A stretch of DNA of 64,000 nucleotides, from assembly GCA_024236095.1 (NCBI GenBank), contig JACKLD010000012.1:434001-498000 (forward strand). Reading direction: 5' to 3'. This stretch comes from Pseudomonadaceae bacterium. Its GTDB lineage: Bacteria; Pseudomonadota; Alphaproteobacteria; UBA2136; UBA6156. A program made the position numbers and the translations under genes. The notes beneath the pieces are model-generated. The model was not told the origin of the DNA and did not search any database. It worked only from the letters and a program-made list of their open reading frames with translations. Below are positions 43,363-52,028 of the stretch, piece by piece. How positions within the stretch are numbered: position 1 is the first letter of the stretch; the number at the start of each line of letters is the position of its first letter.

Positions 43363-43636
43363 CGCCGCCTCCCGCCTCGGGGTTCATCGGCACCAGCATG
43401 GTGGTGGCAAGCGGCACGTACCCGCGCTTGGCGGCAAACCTGTGCAACGTGGCAGGCTGCGCCAGGTGCGCCAACTCGGCTTCCAAAACCTGTTTTTCTT
43501 CCCGCAACCTGCTGTGCTCGGCCACCAGCCTGGCACGCTTGCCAGCCAGACTTTCCACATCGGTTTTCAGCCGCAACATCCCCGCAAAGCTGGCGATACT
43601 CAGCACCACAGCCAAAACCGTCAGCGTGCTTTTCAC
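43346..43636 (-). CDS. ftsL: FtsL, divisome scaffold protein
   Basis: A 96-residue bitopic protein: short N-terminus, one membrane helix (LTVLAVVLSIASFAGMLRL), then a leucine-zipper-like coiled coil (VAEHSRLREEKQVLEAELAH) and a hydrophobic tail, the classic FtsL plan. A GTG at 43636 preceded by GGAGG eight bases away is taken as start. It is small and divergent, so the call rests on topology and position between rsmH and ftsI. A 147-bp gap separates it from rsmH, which is unusual. Confidence 0.85.
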   Translation of the reverse strand: MKSTLTVLAVVLSIASFAGMLRLKTDVESLAGKRARLVAEHSRLREEKQVLEAELAHLAQPATLHRFAAKRGYVPLATTMLVPMNPEAGGGDGMVE

Positions 43637-43783
43637 GGGGCCCAACCTCCGGTTTTGTTGCTCTCCAGCGGGCCAGAACAGCCCTCTCTTTTCATCCTAC
43701 ACGCCAAACCCTAAAAACCCCAGCCATCCAAGGCCCTTTCCGACAAAATCGCAGGGTACTGTGTCCCCCCGCCCACGCCCTAT

Positions 43784-44680
43784 TCAGCGCACCCGCTCCA
43801 ACACCCTTAACTTGCAACTCCGCGCCCGCCGGTTCCCCGCCACCTCTTCCGCACTGGGCATCACTTTCTTCAACATCTTGAACACCGCAGGCTTCACCAC
43901 CCGCCCGACATTGTCCAACTCGTCCCGCGCCAATCCCTGCATCAGGCGCTTCACCAATTTGTCCTCCAAACTGTTGAAGGTGATCACCACCAACCGCCCG
44001 CCCACCGCCAGCCGTTGCGCCGCCTGCGGAACGGCCGCTTCAATGTCCGCCAACTCATGGTTCACCGCCACCCGCAGCGCCTGAAAGGTCCGCGCGGCGG
44101 GATGACTCCGCGCCTGCCCGCGCGGCGGATACACCTCATCCAGCACCGCCAACAATTCTCCCGTGGTTTCCAATGGTCTCGCCTTGCGCGCCGCCACCAG
44201 CTTGCGGGCAATCGCGCGGCTTTTCGGCTCTTCCCCGTAGCGCCACAATACGTCGGCAATCTCTTCCTCGCGCCAACCGTTCACAATCTCCGCCGCCGTC
44301 AGGCGTTCACCCACATCCATCCGCATGTCCAACGGCCCGTCATGGCTGTAACTCATCCCCCGCGCCGCATCATCCATCTGGTCACTGGAATACCCCAAAT
44401 CCAGCAACACCCCGTCCACAACCGCCACACCCAACCCATCCAGCACCGCCCCCATTTCGACAAAATTGCCCTGCACCTTGGTCAATCCGGCAATCTCACC
44501 CACCCGTTCCAACGCCCCCGCATCACGGTCAAACCCCACCACCCGCGCCGCACCTGCATCCAGCAACGCCCGCGTATGCCCGCCACCGCCCAAGGTGCCA
44601 TCCACCAACAGCTTGCCCGCAAGCGGCCCAAAGGCCGCCACAACCTCATGCAACAGTACGGGAATATGGCGGGTGCTCAT
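43784..44680 (-). CDS. rsmH: RsmH, 16S rRNA m4C1402 methyltransferase
   Basis: RsmH methylates N4 of C1402 in 16S rRNA. The 298-residue product has HIPVLLHEVV, DGTLGGGGHTRALLDAG as SAM motif I, VVGFDRDAGAL, GVLLDLGYSSDQMDDAARGMSY (split) and RIVVNHEL-like RVAVNHELADIE. The usual F-H-S-L-E-D motif reads FNSLEDKLVKR, a His-to-Asn change in an otherwise invariant spot. Second gene of the dcw operon after mraZ. Confidence 0.96.
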   Translation of the reverse strand: MSTRHIPVLLHEVVAAFGPLAGKLLVDGTLGGGGHTRALLDAGAARVVGFDRDAGALERVGEIAGLTKVQGNFVEMGAVLDGLGVAVVDGVLLDLGYSSDQMDDAARGMSYSHDGPLDMRMDVGERLTAAEIVNGWREEEIADVLWRYGEEPKSRAIARKLVAARKARPLETTGELLAVLDEVYPPRGQARSHPAARTFQALRVAVNHELADIEAAVPQAAQRLAVGGRLVVITFNSLEDKLVKRLMQGLARDELDNVGRVVKPAVFKMLKKVMPSAEEVAGNRRARSCKLRVLERVR

Positions 44681-44795
44681 CCCCCATCTCTACACGAAAT
44701 CAAACAAAGCACCAACCCAGGTCAGCACCGACAAACCACCCCATGGTCCCCCCACAGGGCTCCCCTCGTGTTCACCGATGCTGGCCCCGACCAGC

Positions 44796-45275
44796 CTATT
44801 GTCCTTTTTGTTCGGCAACCATCTTTTCCCAAGCATCCGAAAGCGCGGTCAAATCATCATTGGTAAACGCCGCATCATCGGCCACCTGACCATCATACCG
44901 TTCCGGATTCCAAATCGTGAAGTATTCGCCTTGTCCGGCAAACAGCACCTTGCCGTCAATACCGGCCTTGGCCATCAAATCGTCGGGCAGCATGATGCGC
45001 CCTTCGCCGTCAAACCCTAGTGGCCGAGCAGCAGCAAGAATCGCCCGCGCAAGGCGTTGTCGAACCGGAGAGAGCGGCGGCATGCGTTGAATGTTTGCGG
45101 CAAGTTGCACAAAGTCTTCATAAGCCCAGCCATACAAGTATCCTCCTTCGGGGGCGGTATAAACAACCACCATTTGCCGCGGGTGGGCGGCCATTTCATT
45201 GCGGAAGGGCGCAGGAACCGACACACGGCCCTTCTTGTCCACCCCGTTAAGGTAAGAAGACAGAAACACCGTCAT
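44796..45275 (-). CDS. mraZ: MraZ, transcriptional regulator of the dcw operon
   Basis: MraZ is an AbrB-fold, ring-forming DNA-binding protein that represses its own operon. The 159-residue product has two SpoVT/AbrB-like repeats: VDKKGRVSVPAPFRNEM and FDGEGRIMLPDDLMAKAGI, each with the D-x-[KE]-GR signature. The ATG at 45275 is used; a GTG at 45287 is an alternative. Upstream at 45390-45424 is a matching array of TGGGN operator boxes. It leads mraZ-rsmH-ftsL-ftsI-murE-murF. Confidence 0.95.
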   Translation of the reverse strand: MTVFLSSYLNGVDKKGRVSVPAPFRNEMAAHPRQMVVVYTAPEGGYLYGWAYEDFVQLAANIQRMPPLSPVRQRLARAILAAARPLGFDGEGRIMLPDDLMAKAGIDGKVLFAGQGEYFTIWNPERYDGQVADDAAFTNDDLTALSDAWEKMVAEQKGQ

Positions 45276-45379
45276 CTTTCCCTGCACCTCCCCCTTCCGT
45301 GCAGCGTGTTGCCCAGTCGCTGCGTTGTGCGTCCAGCTTGGCTTTCACCAGTCTTTCCGCTGTCCTTTCGGATCACCCA

Positions 45380-45424
45380 TGGTTGTATGTGGGCAACAAT
45401 GGGAATATATGGGATGCCATGGGA
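45380..45424 (-). promoter_or_regulatory. MraZ operator: TGGGN boxes every 10 bp
   Basis: On the plus strand, TGGGC at 45390, TGGGA at 45400, TGGGA at 45410 and TGGGA at 45420, each followed by a 5-nt spacer. A degenerate TGGTT sits one more period away at 45380. This matches the known MraZ site (TGGGN direct repeats with 5-nt spacing). The array covers the -10 to -35 interval of the candidate mraZ promoter. Confidence 0.85.
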
Positions 45425-45432
45425 TAACGCAA
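45404..45432 (-). promoter_or_regulatory. Candidate mraZ promoter
   Basis: On the minus strand: TTGCGT at 45432-45427 and TATATT at 45409-45404 with a 17-bp spacer. The -10 is strong and the -35 weak. It lies about 120 nt before the mraZ ATG and is overlapped by the TGGGN array. Confidence 0.5.
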
Positions 45433-45472
45433 CACATTTTTTCCATATTCCGCACAATTGTTGACATCTCCC

Positions 45473-45481
45473 TGTGGATAA
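45473..45481. promoter_or_regulatory. Perfect DnaA box
   Basis: TGTGGATAA is the exact reverse complement of the TTATCCACA consensus. It lies in the 309-bp mraZ-fumC intergenic region, about 40 bp upstream of the mraZ promoter. Only one box is seen, so it suggests DnaA-linked regulation rather than an origin; single boxes also occur by chance. Confidence 0.45.
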
Positions 45482-45584
45482 CTCAGGGGACAATCCACCC
45501 GCCACCGTCCCGACCGACCACTCTTACCCAAGCGGTCCCGCCGTGCTAACGTCAGCCCGTCAAGAACATAAGGAACACACTCCC

Positions 45585-47039
<1,455 letters not shown>

Positions 47040-47059
47040 ACCCTTCACACACCCACATA

Positions 47060-47130
47060 CGGCCCGCAAGGGCCGTCATCCCCGCGCAGGCGGGGACCCA
47101 CATTACAAGGCAGCGCAGCGTTCATACTTT
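47060..47130 (+). repeat. Type-B repeat after fumC
   Basis: GGCCGTCATCCCCGC / GCGGGGACCCACATTAC, then GCAGCGCAGCGTTC, almost the same as the second copy in uvrD. Intergenic between fumC and the amidase gene. Confidence 0.85.
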
Positions 47131-47187
47131 TCACAAAGCCCCATGAAAAGGGATTGAACCTCTCCGGCAAACGCTTACACTTCCCCC

Positions 47188-47733
47188 ATGCACATCCACC
47201 CCCACCCCTCGCCCAACCACCGCCCGCGAAGGGAAGGCGAACATCTCCGCTACATCATCCTCCACGGCACCTATATGGCCGATGACGCCGCCGCCCTCGC
47301 CCGCCTCTCCGACCCCGCCACCGAAGTCTCCTGCCATTACCTCATCACCCATACCGGAGAGCTGTTCCAACTGGTGGATGAATCCCTTGTCGCCTTCCAC
47401 GCGGGCCAAAGCACGTGGGATGGCATAAGCGGCCTCAACGGTTACTCTCTCGGCATCGAACTCGGCAACGCCGGCCCCTTCACCTCACCCCCAACACCCC
47501 AGCAAGAAGCCAACCCCGATTTCACCCACGCGCCCCCCTACACCGAAGCCCAATACACCACCCTCATCGCCCTGTTAAAAGATATCATGACCCGCCACCC
47601 CCACATCCAACCGCACCACGTTCTCGGCCATAACGAAGTCTCTCCCGGCCGCAAATCCGACCCCGGCCCCCACTTCAACTGGTCACGCCTCGCCGCCGCA
47701 GGCCTTGCCCTCCCCCGCCCGCTCAAGCGCTAA
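47188..47733 (+). CDS. AmpD-like N-acetylmuramoyl-L-alanine amidase (Amidase_2)
   Basis: A 181-residue zinc amidase. YIILHGTYMADDAAALARL carries the first His, VSCHYLITHTGELFQLVDE follows, WHAG-like AFHAGQSTWDG supports the fold, NGYSLGIELGNAG gives the Glu region, and VLGHNEVSPGRKSDPGPHFNW the last His and Asp. No signal peptide is visible, so a cytoplasmic AmpD-type role in muropeptide recycling is likely. The consensus WHAG has Phe in place of Trp. Confidence 0.88.
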   Translation: MHIHPHPSPNHRPRREGEHLRYIILHGTYMADDAAALARLSDPATEVSCHYLITHTGELFQLVDESLVAFHAGQSTWDGISGLNGYSLGIELGNAGPFTSPPTPQQEANPDFTHAPPYTEAQYTTLIALLKDIMTRHPHIQPHHVLGHNEVSPGRKSDPGPHFNWSRLAAAGLALPRPLKR

Positions 47734-47762
47734 AACCAACTGAATAACTGTTTGCACAAATA

Positions 47763-47886
47763 CGGGGGTTAAGGGGGCAAAGCCCCCTTGCGCCGAAGGC
47801 GTCATTCCAGCCCATAAAAGCCAAAGCAACGGCGGTTGCCAGACAGCTGGAATCCAATGCCCAAGGGCATTTTCCCGTGCAAAAAA
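47763..47886 (+). repeat. Type-A multi-hairpin repeat (copy 2)
   Basis: Hairpin AAGGGGGC-aaa-GCCCCCTT, CGCCGAAGGCG, CATTCCAG ... CTGGAATCC arms and TTCCCGTGCAAA end. Between the convergent amidase and membrane-protein genes. Confidence 0.85.
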
Positions 47887-47907
47887 ATGACGCAGTCAGC
47901 TTCCCTC

Positions 47908-48477
47908 CTACCGCTCCCGCCCCACCTTCGGCGTCCTCTTAAGTTTCCCCGCCTTGGTCAGCTTGCCGTACCCCAATGCCGTCCGTAACTGGTTCACCTT
48001 GCGCCACGCCCATTCGCTGTTCTTGGCAAACGCCAACCACGGCCCAAACTTCAACACCAACGGACTTAATAGGTTAATCGCAGGCATCAACAACGTCCCC
48101 AACCACGTCCCCGCCACCCATGCCAGCACACTGGAGAACACCCCCGTCACCAATGCCAAAACAGGCACCACAATGCTCCCCATCACAAACCCCAAAACAG
48201 GCAGCAACACCACTGCCGTCACCCAACTTGCCACCGCCGCCACAACCCCCAGCAATGGCGCCAGCAAACTGGCAAACACAAACGTCACCAACGGCAACAC
48301 CAACCCGCCCAGCAATGCCAACCCCGCCGCCACCCCATCACGCAGGCCAAACAAGTCTTCCCCTGCCAAAAACAGGTTCAACACCAGCAACACGGTAAAA
48401 CACAGTACCCACTCCCACCGGGCTTTCAACCGGCTTACCACCCGCGCCCGCAACTTTGCATCCGTCGCTGTTTTCAT
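47908..48477 (-). CDS. Hypothetical multi-pass membrane protein downstream of rnpB
   Basis: A 189-residue protein with a basic N-terminus, four or five long hydrophobic Val/Leu/Ala-rich segments (about residues 25-150), and a basic tail (KLTKAGKLKRTPKVGRER). Not recognised; low-complexity composition hinders family calls. The ATG at 48477 is 37 nt beyond the rnpB 3' end and no terminator lies between, so read-through transcription from rnpB is possible. Confidence 0.6.
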   Translation of the reverse strand: MKTATDAKLRARVVSRLKARWEWVLCFTVLLVLNLFLAGEDLFGLRDGVAAGLALLGGLVLPLVTFVFASLLAPLLGVVAAVASWVTAVVLLPVLGFVMGSIVVPVLALVTGVFSSVLAWVAGTWLGTLLMPAINLLSPLVLKFGPWLAFAKNSEWAWRKVNQLRTALGYGKLTKAGKLKRTPKVGRER

Positions 48478-48513
48478 GGGAGACAATCTTCCACACTTTC
48501 AAGAAGAGATAAA

Positions 48514-48886
48514 GTAAGGCGCCGATAAGCCGGGTTCTGTCGTGGACAACGATTCCTCTCGGACGCATGTTGCCATACGCCTCCAGCTTGCAACCCGCCC
48601 CGAAACAAGGCAGCCGGAACGCTGCACGGTCGGGGCCTATTCGCAATTGCACCACCCGATGGTTCCCTTGCCCCGCGTGTTACCACGCGGCCGGTGGGCT
48701 TTTACCCCACCTTTTCACCCTTACCCCACCGGCCAAGGCCGGCAAGGCGGTATCTCTCTGTGGGCCTGATGTCCGACTGGGTTTGCCCCGTCGTCCCGGC
48801 AATTAACCGGCAGGTGTTCCGGCGGTGCCCGGACTTTCCTCGGATGGGTTGCCCCACCCGCCGTTGTCTGGCGCCTGCCGCCTTAT
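48514..48886 (-). ncRNA. rnpB: RNase P RNA, bacterial type A
   Basis: The catalytic RNA of RNase P, which matures tRNA 5' ends. On the minus strand the conserved CR-I core GAGGAAAGTCCGGGC lies about 50 nt from the 5' end, and the 3' end carries ACAGAACCCGGCTTATC, both diagnostic. The ends are set by the P1 helix, TAAGGCG near 48885 pairing with CGCCTTA near 48515. The roughly 370-nt length fits type A. No protein gene is credible here despite open frames. Confidence 0.95.
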
Positions 48887-48984
48887 AAGCGCCATCCTCC
48901 TGCTTGGCAAGCAAAGCATCACACCAACCCCACACAAAGCCACCCCATACGACGGAGTGCGGTGGTTACAAAGAGAGCATAGGG

Positions 48985-49106
48985 AAGGTCAAGGGGGCAA
49001 AGCCCCCTTGCGCCGAAGGCGTCATTCCAGCCCCGCCAAGCCGAAGCAACGGCGGCTGACGGACAGCTGGAACCCAATGTCCAATGTACATCTTCCCGAT
49101 AAAGGA
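48985..49106 (+). repeat. Type-A multi-hairpin repeat (copy 3)
   Basis: Closest to consensus: GGTCAAGGGGGC-aaa-GCCCCCTTG, CGCCGAAGGCG, CATTCCAG ... CTGGAACCC, TTCCCGATAAAGGAC. It lies upstream of rnpB and downstream of the flgE terminator. Confidence 0.88.
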
Positions 49107-49184
49107 CGTACAACGCGTGCAAGCGCCACTCCATGCGAAATCAGACTGTCGTCAAATCCGTCGACCAAACACATTCCCAAAAAG

Positions 49185-49210
49185 CAAAAGCCCCCAAAAC
49201 GGGGGCTTTC
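49185..49210 (-). terminator. Intrinsic terminator of the fliK-flgD-flgE operon
   Basis: On the minus strand AAAGCCCCC / GGGGGCTTT with a short loop, followed by a T-rich run. About 170 nt beyond the flgE stop. Confidence 0.85.
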
Positions 49211-49375
49211 CATACGGGGGGCCAGGATGGAACAAGGGGAGAGAGTGGCCCGAACCGTACTCGTTAGGAGGCCCGGCATCCCTTTGGATGCCGTTGGCCG
49301 AGTACGACCCCAAACTTGATTTGGGGCCCAGCTCAACCAGCCTCGTTAGCTCATTTACCTTTCGTTAGTTAACCG
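49185..49375 (-). ncRNA. Candidate structured RNA or long flgE 3' UTR
   Basis: The 190 bp after flgE contain, on the minus strand, a CCCCAAA/TTTGGGG hairpin (49326-49308), an outer GTACTCG/CGAGTAC stem (49305-49299 with 49263-49257) enclosing GGCATCC/GGATGCC (49292-49275), and a final intrinsic terminator. No coding frame is convincing. It may be an independent small RNA or only a structured UTR. Confidence 0.35.
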
Positions 49376-49377
49376 GC

Positions 49378-51318
49378 TTACCGCAGCTGCAACAACTCGT
49401 TGAGCATTTGGTCGACCGTGGTAATCACTGTGCTGTTGGCCTGGAAGGCCCGTTGCGCAACAATCATTTGGCTGAACTCGCTGGCGATGTCGGTGGTACT
49501 GCCTTCAAGCGCACCGGAGACGATACGGCCCGTACCGCTCACGCCCGGCTCTTTAATCAGCGCCTGACCCGACACGTCGGTCACCCGCAGCAAACTGCCG
49601 GAGATGGCTTCCAACCCGCGCGGGTTCTGGAACACCGCCAGCGCCAACTTGTACAACCGCTTGGTTTCGCCGTTGGTGAAGGTTCCGGCCACATAGCCGT
49701 CTTCATCAATCTGGATGGCGGAAAGGTTGCCCGAACCGAAACCGTCCTGGTTGACAAAACTGGTGTTGAAGTCGGACGCAAACTGGATCACCCCGTCATT
49801 GGCCAACCCTTGGCTCAATGCCGCTTGGTCGGCCACCGTAAAGGTGCCCACGGTCGCGGGGTACACGCCATTGGTTTCGTCGAAGTTGTCGCTGTAGGTC
49901 AGACGCACCTTGCTGGTCGAGAAAAACACTTCCCGCAAACCTGCCGCCCCAATCGCCGCGCTTTCAATCAGCGTGCCGCCGGCGGTATAAAGCCCCATGG
50001 TGGTGGCGCTGGTCTTGCGCACGGTATAGGTTCCGGCGGCAAAACTGTTGTCTTCCACCGAAATGCCCATCACGTCGCCGGCGTCGGTGGTGCCGATGGT
50101 GGTGGTGCCGATCGCCGCACCGTCCAACACACCGGAAATATCCCATGTGCCGTCCACCGTGTAGGTCACACCACTGGTGGCAAAGGCGATGGTCTGCGCA
50201 CCGGTGGTGGTCACCGCCACCGGGCCTTCCACCAGCACGGTGTTGGTGGCGTCATACAACGAGACACTGGTGGCGTTGTCGCGGCGCAAGGTATAAGTGC
50301 CCGCCGCCAAACTGGTGCCAAAGGCGTTCACGTCGGTGGTTGCCGGCACGGTGTTGGCCGTCACCGCCGCCACCGTGGTGCCTTGAAAGCCCAGCCCGCC
50401 GCTGGTGGCACTTACCACCTTGCCGCCGCTGTAGTCGCCAAAGTTCAGGGTCAGCGTGCTGACATCCACACCGCCCGACCACACCACGCTGGCCGTGGTA
50501 TTGGTGGCGTTCTTCAAGGTCCCGTTGGGGTTGAATTCCAGCGTCCCGTTGCTGATCAGTGTTTCCGTGCCGGAGGTGCCGCTTTGGATGTTCGAGCCGT
50601 CGGTATAAAGCTGCCAATCCCACAGGTTGGCCGCGCGCTTGCTGAAGGCAAAGGTCACGTCACGCGCGGTCCCTTGGCTGTCGAAGATCCGCGCATCGGT
50701 CAGGTAAATCCCTTCGTTGCTGCTGGCCAGAATGCCGTTCAGGCTGGAGGCCAACGTGCCGGTGGTATCATAAAGGGCGGAAAGGGTCGCCTGCGTGCTG
50801 TTCAGGTTGACACCCAACTCCAATTCGTTGGTGGCCTGGGCCGAAACACCCACACTTTGCAGCTCCACGTTCACCAGGTTTTGCAGGTTGGCAATGTTCC
50901 CCGCCGAGTCGGTGCGCCACCCTTGCAGGTAATACCCGGTCGGCGTCACCAAAAAACCCTTCTTGTCTTCGCTGAAAGCGCCCGCACGGGTGTAAAAATA
51001 CTCAGTGCTGGTACCGATTTCCTCGGTGCTGGCCACGCGGAAGAAGCCGTTGCCGGAAATGGCCAGGTCGGTCACGCTGTTACTCGAATTGAGCGAACCC
51101 TGCGTCGCTTGGTCGCGGCGCACGGCGGTGTTGATACCACCGGCGTTATACTCGGTACCGGAAACCCCGCTGCTGGTTACCAATTGGCTGAACAACGCGC
51201 GGCTGCTCTTGTAGCCCACCGTGTTGGTGTTGGCCAAGTTGTCGGAAATCACCGAGATGGCTTCCCCCTGAGAGGCCAAGCCACTCACACTGGCGGTCAT
51301 CGCTCCAAACAAACCCAT
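49378..51318 (-). CDS. flgE: FlgE, flagellar hook protein, enlarged by internal duplication
   Basis: FlgE polymerises into the flagellar hook. The 646-residue product has the rod-hook N-terminal motif SGLASQGEAISVISDNLANTNTVGYK (split), ISGNGFFRV, YFYTRAGAFSEDKKGFLV, and the C-terminal heptad region SEFSQMIVAQRAFQANSTVIT. It is longer than the typical 400-450 residues. The extra mass includes two similar segments at about residues 338-395 and 427-480, both AAGTYT-[LV]-R and later a ...T/S-Y-T/S... strand. They probably form extra surface domains. Confidence 0.94.
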   Translation of the reverse strand: MGLFGAMTASVSGLASQGEAISVISDNLANTNTVGYKSSRALFSQLVTSSGVSGTEYNAGGINTAVRRDQATQGSLNSSNSVTDLAISGNGFFRVASTEEIGTSTEYFYTRAGAFSEDKKGFLVTPTGYYLQGWRTDSAGNIANLQNLVNVELQSVGVSAQATNELELGVNLNSTQATLSALYDTTGTLASSLNGILASSNEGIYLTDARIFDSQGTARDVTFAFSKRAANLWDWQLYTDGSNIQSGTSGTETLISNGTLEFNPNGTLKNATNTTASVVWSGGVDVSTLTLNFGDYSGGKVVSATSGGLGFQGTTVAAVTANTVPATTDVNAFGTSLAAGTYTLRRDNATSVSLYDATNTVLVEGPVAVTTTGAQTIAFATSGVTYTVDGTWDISGVLDGAAIGTTTIGTTDAGDVMGISVEDNSFAAGTYTVRKTSATTMGLYTAGGTLIESAAIGAAGLREVFFSTSKVRLTYSDNFDETNGVYPATVGTFTVADQAALSQGLANDGVIQFASDFNTSFVNQDGFGSGNLSAIQIDEDGYVAGTFTNGETKRLYKLALAVFQNPRGLEAISGSLLRVTDVSGQALIKEPGVSGTGRIVSGALEGSTTDIASEFSQMIVAQRAFQANSTVITTVDQMLNELLQLR

Positions 51319-51349
51319 TGTTCACACTCCTTTTTCGTTACCGTCCCTG

Positions 51350-52018
51350 TTACCCTTGAAACGCCCTGATACTCAGCACGTCTTCAAACTTCGCGGTGCG
51401 GCCGTCTGCCGTCCCCACCGAAACATTGCCCTCGCCGTCGTTGGTCACTTCCGTCACCACGCCGTAGGTGAAGATATCCACCGGCAGCTTCGCACCTTCA
51501 ATGTCGCTGGCCGAAATCCGCAGGTTGTAGGCACCGTCCGGCAGCAGGTTGCCGTCCTCGTCGGTACCGTCCCAAGTCAGCGTGTGGGCACCGGCACCCA
51601 CGTCACCGTTCAGGGTGCGCACGGTCTGGCCGCCGCTGTTCACAATTTCGATGTTCACCCGCGCGGCACGGTCGGCCAGCTTGTAGCCGAACTCCATTTC
51701 GCCGTTCACCATCAACCCGCCACTGCCCGGCAACAGCACGTCGCGGCCGATGGTTCCCACCGCCAGCGCCTGCAAGCCATAGTCACGGCTCTGCGTCAGT
51801 TTCTCAAGATAGCTGTTTCCTTGAATGGTCTGTTCCAACTGGCTGAACTGCGCGATCTGGCTTGTAAACTCGGTGCCTTCCATCGGGTTCAACGGGTCTT
51901 GGTTTTGCAACTGCGTTACCAGCAGCTTCAAGAAGGTGTCAAAGCCCACGCCCGAGGTATCGCCCCCGGTGGCAAGGCCGCTGATCGCCCCTGAAATCCC
52001 GTTCACTGCACCGACCAT
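51350..52018 (-). CDS. flgD: FlgD, hook-cap scaffolding protein
   Basis: FlgD forms the temporary cap for hook assembly. The 222-residue product has the family N-terminal FLKLLVTQLQNQDPLNPMEG and QIAQFSQLEQT, then a FlgD Ig-like/Tudor pair with VRTLNGDVGAGAHTLTWDGTDEDG (split). It sits between fliK and flgE, as in many flagellar loci. Confidence 0.95.
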   Translation of the reverse strand: MVGAVNGISGAISGLATGGDTSGVGFDTFLKLLVTQLQNQDPLNPMEGTEFTSQIAQFSQLEQTIQGNSYLEKLTQSRDYGLQALAVGTIGRDVLLPGSGGLMVNGEMEFGYKLADRAARVNIEIVNSGGQTVRTLNGDVGAGAHTLTWDGTDEDGNLLPDGAYNLRISASDIEGAKLPVDIFTYGVVTEVTNDGEGNVSVGTADGRTAKFEDVLSIRAFQG

Positions 52019-52028
52019 GACTCGCTCC

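Noticed and set aside
45473..45481. Replication origin near the DnaA box
   Set aside because: Only one consensus box and no cluster, dnaA, dnaN or AT-rich unwinding element is seen.
45474..45584. N-terminal extension of FumC from 45474
   Set aside because: It would include the DnaA-box/promoter region and non-homologous residues; ATG 45585 follows AAGGAA.
48515..48890. Short open frames on both strands in the rnpB region
   Set aside because: The region matches conserved RNase P RNA sequences and a P1 helix, so it is an RNA gene.
49211..49377. A tRNA or 4.5S RNA gene in the gap after flgE
   Set aside because: No tRNA cloverleaf with TTCGA loop and CCA-type acceptor could be drawn, and the 4.5S loop motif GGAAGGAAGCAGCC is absent.
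49408..51369. A 653-codon open frame on the plus strand opposite flgE
   Set aside because: It is the Gly/His/Arg-rich antisense shadow of flgE and flgD; no domain is recognisable and flgE is well supported.
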